64,000 nt of DNA from Psychroflexus tropicus DSM 15496 (GTDB taxonomy: Bacteria; Bacteroidota; Bacteroidia; Flavobacteriales; Flavobacteriaceae): assembly GCF_000378765.1 (NCBI RefSeq), contig NZ_KB905342.1, positions 682,001 through 746,000 of the forward strand. Reading direction: 5' to 3'. Shown piece by piece: positions 59,505 through 64,000 of the stretch. The number at the start of each line of letters is the position of its first letter. The stretch's first letter is position 1. Under the pieces are notes generated by a model. It was not told the origin of the DNA, did no database searches, and worked only from the letters and a program-made list of their open reading frames with translations. The position numbers and the translations under genes are program-made.

Positions 59505-61334
59505 TTAAGCTTTAATTTTATTAGATTCTATCCACATATTCACCTGATTTTCTAACATATTTAAAGGTAAAGCTCCATTTCCTAGAATCAGGTCATGAAA
59601 TGCTTTGATGTCAAACTTTTCACCTAAAACTCGTTCTGCTCTATCTCTCAGCTCACCAATTTTTAGCATTCCGATTTTGTATCCTGTAGCTTGTCCTGGT
59701 ATAACCATATAACGCCTAACCTCTGCTTTGATAGCATTGTCAGAAACAGAGGAATTGGCTTTAAAATATGCAATAGCATCTTCTTCAGTCCAGCCTTTAG
59801 AATGAAGTCCAGTGTCCACTACTAGACGAATTGCTCTCCAGATTTCATTGACCAATCTACCAAAATCGTAATATGGGTTTTCATACTGTCCCATTTCTTT
59901 AGCTAGCTTTTCTGAATATAAGGCCCAGCCCTCCACATAGGCATTATAACCTCCCTGGGTTCTAAATTTTGGAATATCTTTCAGCTCCTGTGCAATAGAG
60001 ATTTGCATGTGGTGGCCTGGATTTCCTTCATGGTAAGCCACTCCTTCTAAAGTAGTTTTATCCATCGAAGTCATATCCGAAAGATGAACATAATAAGTGC
60101 CTGGTCTAGATCCATCTGGAGTCCCTGCCATATAATGTTGGGGTGCTCCATCCTGCTCGCGAAAGGATTCTACGCGTTTAACTTGCAATTCAGCTTTTGG
60201 TAAAATTCCAAAATAGTCTGGTAGCTTTTGGGTGATTTCATCGATATATTTTCTTGCTAGGTCTAAATAGCCTTGACGTCCTTCGTCAGTATTAGGAAAA
60301 TAAAACTGTTGGTCTTCATCAACAAACTTGAAAAAAGCCTGCAGGTCACCCTCAAAGCCTACTTTATCTTTGATAAGCTTCATTTCTTCCTGAATACGTT
60401 CCACCTCTTCTAGACCAATCTTGTGTATTTCATCAGCGGTTAACTCTGTAGTAGTGGAAGCATTCAATTTATAATCATAATACTCTTTTCCATTGGCATG
60501 ACGACTTACACCTGTAGGTTTTTCAATCGAATTAGGAATCTCTTTTTCTGTCCAGGCTATAAGTTTTTCGTAAGAAGGTTTAAACACTTTCAATAAAACT
60601 TGTCTTGAGGATTCTTTAAGTTCTTCAGCTTTTTCTTCAGTAATGGCCTCTTTATTTAATAAAGCTTCCGTTTTTTTGACCATATCGTTATACATAGCTG
60701 AAATTTCTTCAGACTCATCAAAAGGCTGTCCACTTATTAAGGCCTCACTTTGTTTTTGAACAATTTCAAGTGCGAATCGAGGAGGAAGGATGTCGTTTTC
60801 AGCTTGAGCTTTAGCTCGATCTAATAATTGATCTGATGCTCTCCCTATTTTTTCTACTCTACTGAGGTATGCTTCCATATCGGCCAGGCTATCTACTTTA
60901 TGAAAATTAATCAACATATTAGGAAGCCTGGTATGAATAGAAGTCATCTGATCAAACACATACTCCATTGGAGTATACTTAACCTGCATTTGCTTCATGT
61001 CGTTTTGGTAGAGCCATAAATCATAAGATAGTTTTCCCTGCAGATCAAGTTCTTCATAGGAGAACTTAGCTTTCAGTTCGTCAACACTTTTCTGCATCCA
61101 TTGAGCTTCCTCCTCTAAAGCCTTAAGACTCATATCGTCTAAATCACTGTATCGTTCTTTTCTTCCTAAAGCGGTGAGTCTTAAGGGACTTTTCTGGAGT
61201 GATTCTTCGTGTTTTTCGTCTAACCAGTCTGTGAGTTGGTCGTTAATATTTACTTCTTCTTCAGGTTCCTGGCAAGAAACTCCAACAAGAAATGCGAATA
61301 CAAAAAGTAACTTTAAATGGGGTTGAGTGAGCAT
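59505..61334 (-). CDS. DUF885 lipoprotein, metallopeptidase-like
   Basis: A 609-residue exported lipoprotein: the signal sequence LLFVFAFLVGVSC ends in a lipobox Cys at about residue 21, followed by an acidic stretch (QEPEEEVNINDQ) that may act as an export signal to the outer-membrane surface, as known for some Bacteroidota lipoproteins. The rest is DUF885 with the putative zinc motif VAYHEGNPGHHMQ (about 408-420) and a downstream Glu in YVEGWALYSEKLA. The family is considered M32/M3-like peptidase by similarity; substrates are unknown. It has no operon partners. Confidence 0.9.
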   Translation of the reverse strand: MLTQPHLKLLFVFAFLVGVSCQEPEEEVNINDQLTDWLDEKHEESLQKSPLRLTALGRKERYSDLDDMSLKALEEEAQWMQKSVDELKAKFSYEELDLQGKLSYDLWLYQNDMKQMQVKYTPMEYVFDQMTSIHTRLPNMLINFHKVDSLADMEAYLSRVEKIGRASDQLLDRAKAQAENDILPPRFALEIVQKQSEALISGQPFDESEEISAMYNDMVKKTEALLNKEAITEEKAEELKESSRQVLLKVFKPSYEKLIAWTEKEIPNSIEKPTGVSRHANGKEYYDYKLNASTTTELTADEIHKIGLEEVERIQEEMKLIKDKVGFEGDLQAFFKFVDEDQQFYFPNTDEGRQGYLDLARKYIDEITQKLPDYFGILPKAELQVKRVESFREQDGAPQHYMAGTPDGSRPGTYYVHLSDMTSMDKTTLEGVAYHEGNPGHHMQISIAQELKDIPKFRTQGGYNAYVEGWALYSEKLAKEMGQYENPYYDFGRLVNEIWRAIRLVVDTGLHSKGWTEEDAIAYFKANSSVSDNAIKAEVRRYMVIPGQATGYKIGMLKIGELRDRAERVLGEKFDIKAFHDLILGNGALPLNMLENQVNMWIESNKIKA

Positions 61335-61690
61335 GAGGTACGATTTAAGATTATATCACTAAAAGTAAAACTTTTTTAGAAATACTTATAATCAAACAAT
61401 TTGGCTAAGGCCTTTCAAAACTTCTATAATTTTTTTTATAAAATCAAGGTTAAGCCCTATCAATTAAGACTTGATGCTTATTTTATGAGATGTCTAAATT
61501 TAAAAATTATTTAAAAGCCTTAAAGACACTGTGAGTGTTGGGTTTAAATTTAATTGAATTATTAAAGATCTACATTAGTTAATAAAAAGTTAATAATTAA
61601 CTTTAATTTTACATTACAATCATTTAAAATGAAATTAGAGCAAAATTAATGAACACTTGCGCAGGTGTAACTAACTAAAATTAAACTTTT
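61335..61690. other. 356-bp divergent gap upstream of the HEIGH peptidase gene
   Basis: AT-rich and without genes. A near-perfect 16-bp palindrome, ACACTTGCGCAGGTGT, lies at 61653-61668, 22 bp before the peptidase ATG. TAACTTTA at 61598-61605 is one base off the -7 consensus and may be the promoter, which would put the palindrome in the 5' leader. Confidence 0.5.
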
Positions 61691-62587
61691 ATGAAATTAC
61701 AAAGATTATTTATTGTTCCAGCCGTATTAGGATTGCTATTTGCATCCTGTGAAAATGAAAAACCATTAACTGATGAGGTTGCGGATACGAATCAAATTGA
61801 CGATTCCGAAAAAATTGTTTTAGGAGTAAATACTTCAGAAACTCCAACGAATCTTGATGACAAAACTTTAGACCTGATTTCTAAAAATCACTTGAGTCCT
61901 ATTGGTGCTCAAAAGGAACAAATGGTGCTTCCTGGTGGTGAAAAACGAGATGTTATTCGTGTTGAAGGAGATATCGTGATGTTTCCTGAAGATTTAGAAA
62001 AGCTAGACTTTGATGGTTATGAAAACATTCATCAAAAACAATACAGTACCAATGCATTGGTTAGCCCTAGAACGATCAATATTATAGGTTATACTGGAGG
62101 AAGTCAGGCTTTGACCAACTCTGAAAGAACTGCATTACAGTGGGCGGTTGCTAATTATAACCGATTGAACCTCAACATCAATTTCAATTTGACATTCGGA
62201 ACTGGTTACCAAGATAAGGATATGGTTGTGTATAACAATACAATCAACAACCCAAGTGGTGCAGGAGGATCTGCGGGATTTCCTAGTAATGGCAGACCCT
62301 TTAAATTTGTACAGATCTATGGATTAAGTAACTACAATACCAATGTGATTGAGCACGTGATCACTCACGAAATCGGTCACTCGGTAGGCTTTAGACACAC
62401 CGATTACTTCAGTAGACAAAGTTGTGGACAGAACACAAACGAAGGAACTGCTGGTGTTGGGGCGAACTACATCCCAGGTACTCCAAGTGGTTATGATCCT
62501 ACATCAATTATGCTGGCTTGTTTTAGTAACAATGAAGATGGTGAATTCAATTCTAATGATGTTACAGCTTTAAATTTCCTCTATTAA
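61691..62587 (+). CDS. HEIGH-type (M57-like) zinc metallopeptidase lipoprotein
   Basis: A 298-residue secreted lipoprotein. The signal peptide (LFIVPAVLGLLFASC) ends in a lipobox with Cys at about residue 20, followed by an acidic stretch (ENEKPLTDEVADTNQIDD). The zinc-binding motif HEIGHSVGFRH lies at about residues 230-240, after ten or so strand-rich segments, and a Met-turn-like SIMLACFSNNED follows. This places it among Bacteroidota 'dual-action HEIGH' peptidases of family M57 related to myxobacterial proteins. The two cysteines in RQSCGQN and LACFS may form a disulfide. Its leader carries a marked palindrome. No neighbour suggests a substrate. Confidence 0.88.
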   Translation: MKLQRLFIVPAVLGLLFASCENEKPLTDEVADTNQIDDSEKIVLGVNTSETPTNLDDKTLDLISKNHLSPIGAQKEQMVLPGGEKRDVIRVEGDIVMFPEDLEKLDFDGYENIHQKQYSTNALVSPRTINIIGYTGGSQALTNSERTALQWAVANYNRLNLNINFNLTFGTGYQDKDMVVYNNTINNPSGAGGSAGFPSNGRPFKFVQIYGLSNYNTNVIEHVITHEIGHSVGFRHTDYFSRQSCGQNTNEGTAGVGANYIPGTPSGYDPTSIMLACFSNNEDGEFNSNDVTALNFLY

Positions 62588-62620
62588 TTGATCCATTCTA
62601 TTATTGTTTTGGCTTTAAAG

Positions 62621-62651
62621 AATCACCTTCATTTTTGAGGGTGATTTTTTT
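62621..62651 (+). terminator. Rho-independent terminator after the peptidase gene
   Basis: AATCACCTTCA pairs with TGAGGGTGATT across a short T loop, followed by a T run. Confidence 0.85.
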
Positions 62652-62780
62652 AATAGTATAAGATCTTAAAATCGACAAATACTATGTCACTTTACTGAAT
62701 TATGTGGAGTCTATTTTAATATTCATATTTTCAAAAGATGAAAAATTTATGGATTCCATTCTTTGATTACTTGATTTTCT

Positions 62781-64000
62781 TTATACCGCTAAATCATCGG
62801 TTTTAGTTTTGGTTTGATCATTGGATTTTCGCTGAAGCAATGCAAAGCCAAAGGTCAAAACACCTACCCTCCCAACGAACATTAAAAGGATAACGAGAAC
62901 TTTACCAATGTCTGAAAGGTCACCAGTAATTCCCGTACTTAGTCCTACAGTACCGAGGGCAGAAGCGACTTCAAAAAGGATAGATTCAAAACTAAACTGC
63001 TCGGTAAGTGTCAATAAAAAAGTAAAGATGAAAATGATGCTTGTGTACAGTATAAAAGAGGAGGTAGCTACATAGAGACGTTCAAAAGGAATAGCTCTAT
63101 TAAAGAAGGTGATTTTCTTTTGTCCTACCAATCTGCTTTTTAATACCGAAATCATTGCAAAAAGTGTTGTAATTTTCATTCCACCCGCAGTTCCAGACGG
63201 GGAAGCGCCTATATACATTAAGAAAATAACAAACAAAAGAATGGGTAAGCTAAGGTTACTGGTAGGAATGGTATTGAACCCGACGGTAGTCATAGCCGTC
63301 ATGGCTTGAAAAAAGGACTCTGCTAATTTTGAAGAAGAATCCTGAACGCTGGGTTCTGCAATAAAGACCAGAAGAGTACCTAGGCTAAGTAAAATCAAAA
63401 ACCCATAAGTAACGATTTTGGTGGTGAAGGAAATGGCCTTGGATTTACCTGTTAATCTATACCAAAGATCTGTAATAACGATAAAGCCTAAGGAACCAGC
63501 AATTGCTAATACCGCTATGATGCTGTTGATAAACGTATTGCCACTGTAGCCTTCAAAACTATCGTTAAACAAACCGAACCCAGCGGTACAAAATGCAGAG
63601 ACGCTATGAAATATAGAAAACCAAACCGCCTTTATTCCCTCCATGCCCGTTTGTTGAAAGGCGAAATAAAAACAAATCGCTCCAATAAATTCCATCACAA
63701 CCGTAAAAACAATAACGCTTTTTATAAAATCTCTAATTTTGATGGTCTCCGGCAAGGTAAATTCTGCTCCCATGATTTTACTGTGCCAACGGGTAAGACG
63801 TTGGGTCGTAAACAATAGAAAGTAGGTGGTAAGGGTCATGTATCCAATCCCTCCAATTTGGAATAGAGCCATAATGACTATTTGACCAAAAAAGTTGTAA
63901 GAATCGAAAACGCTTACAGTGACCAATCCCGTTGTAGAAATAGCCGATGTGGAAATAAACAGGTGATCTAAAAACCCGACACTAGTCTTATGAAACAAAG
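62781..64000 (-). CDS. TrkH/KtrB-type potassium uptake protein, 5'-truncated by the window edge
   Basis: Membrane subunit of a Trk/Ktr K+ uptake system. The visible 406 codons include at least three of the four pore repeats with their selectivity segments (for example SAISTTGL, SAFCTAGFGL, TAMTTVGFN and ALGTVGLSTG), each keeping the key glycine. About eight to nine membrane helices are present. The frame is open to the edge and the first possible start is a TTG at 63998, so the true start lies beyond the window. A regulatory KtrA/TrkA-type gene is not visible downstream. The protein ends in a polar tail (KTKTDDLAV). Confidence 0.93.
   Translation of the reverse strand, partial: LFHKTSVGFLDHLFISTSAISTTGLVTVSVFDSYNFFGQIVIMALFQIGGIGYMTLTTYFLLFTTQRLTRWHSKIMGAEFTLPETIKIRDFIKSVIVFTVVMEFIGAICFYFAFQQTGMEGIKAVWFSIFHSVSAFCTAGFGLFNDSFEGYSGNTFINSIIAVLAIAGSLGFIVITDLWYRLTGKSKAISFTTKIVTYGFLILLSLGTLLVFIAEPSVQDSSSKLAESFFQAMTAMTTVGFNTIPTSNLSLPILLFVIFLMYIGASPSGTAGGMKITTLFAMISVLKSRLVGQKKITFFNRAIPFERLYVATSSFILYTSIIFIFTFLLTLTEQFSFESILFEVASALGTVGLSTGITGDLSDIGKVLVILLMFVGRVGVLTFGFALLQRKSNDQTKTKTDDLAV

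Noticed and set aside
1-64000. tRNA, rRNA or tmRNA genes in the gaps
   Set aside because: I looked for cloverleaf-like GC-rich segments with a CCA end and T-loop GTTC motif and found none; the GC-rich gaps are explained by hairpin repeats.

Overview
The window is a 64 kb stretch of a low-GC Bacteroidota chromosome, most likely a marine Flavobacteriaceae. Three things point there: the gene content (SprA and RemB of gliding and type IX secretion, an aa3 oxidase cluster with flavobacterial layout, DUF5916, DUF3098, DUF6428), the near-absence of Shine-Dalgarno sequences, and repeated use of the Bacteroidota -7 promoter box TAnnTTTG a short distance before start codons. No rRNA, tRNA, CRISPR array, insertion sequence or phage gene was seen. 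Most of the window is core genome.

Layout. 0-2.9 kb: end of a respiratory operon (coxB cut by the left edge, coxA). 2.9-20.3 kb: ruvB, a cytochrome P450, queG, maeB, ruvA, sprA, gcvH, a VanZ-like gene, tonB and remB, a run that mixes housekeeping with gliding/T9SS genes. 20.3-26.6 kb: heme O synthase, two subunit III-like proteins, subunit IV, a Sco-like protein without cysteines, a true Sco, DUF420, a small CxxC protein, an ArsC/Spx-like reductase and an EamA exporter; this completes the oxidase begun at the left edge. 26.9-29.9 kb (minus): a small secreted helical protein and a DUF5916 outer-membrane protein. 30.0-32.7 kb: an arsenic operon (arsR, DUF6428, acr3, LMW-phosphatase-type arsenate reductase) with a palindromic operator and an attenuator-like hairpin inside. 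32.7-33.6 kb: a DUF3667 gene broken by an in-frame stop. 33.8-38.9 kb: TetR regulator plus a tripartite ABC-HlyD-TolC exporter whose ABC protein has a degenerate nucleotide-binding domain. 38.9-50.2 kb: ribE, pdxA, DUF177-rpmF, cspA, aspS-ClC-small membrane protein, a MORN-like secreted protein, tag, a thioredoxin-like protein, and ftsX-DUF3098-uppP-truB. 50.2-57.7 kb: a beta-barrel protein, leuS and polA, separated by three intergenic regions full of hairpin repeats and a heptanucleotide tandem repeat. 57.7-64 kb: a membrane metallophosphoesterase, a VOC protein, a DUF885 lipoprotein, a HEIGH-type lipoprotein peptidase and a TrkH/KtrB potassium transporter cut by the right edge.

The observations most worth following are: a TonB C-terminal-like domain that also forms the exported N-terminus of RemB, encoded right next to tonB; the exporter ABC subunit with altered Walker B, signature and H-loop; the three-segment attenuator-like hairpin in the arsenic operon; the freshly broken DUF3667 gene; queG, which seems to need a non-standard ATT start; and several promoters that sit inside the maximal open reading frame and so redefine starts. 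I saw no clearly new defence or biosynthetic system.
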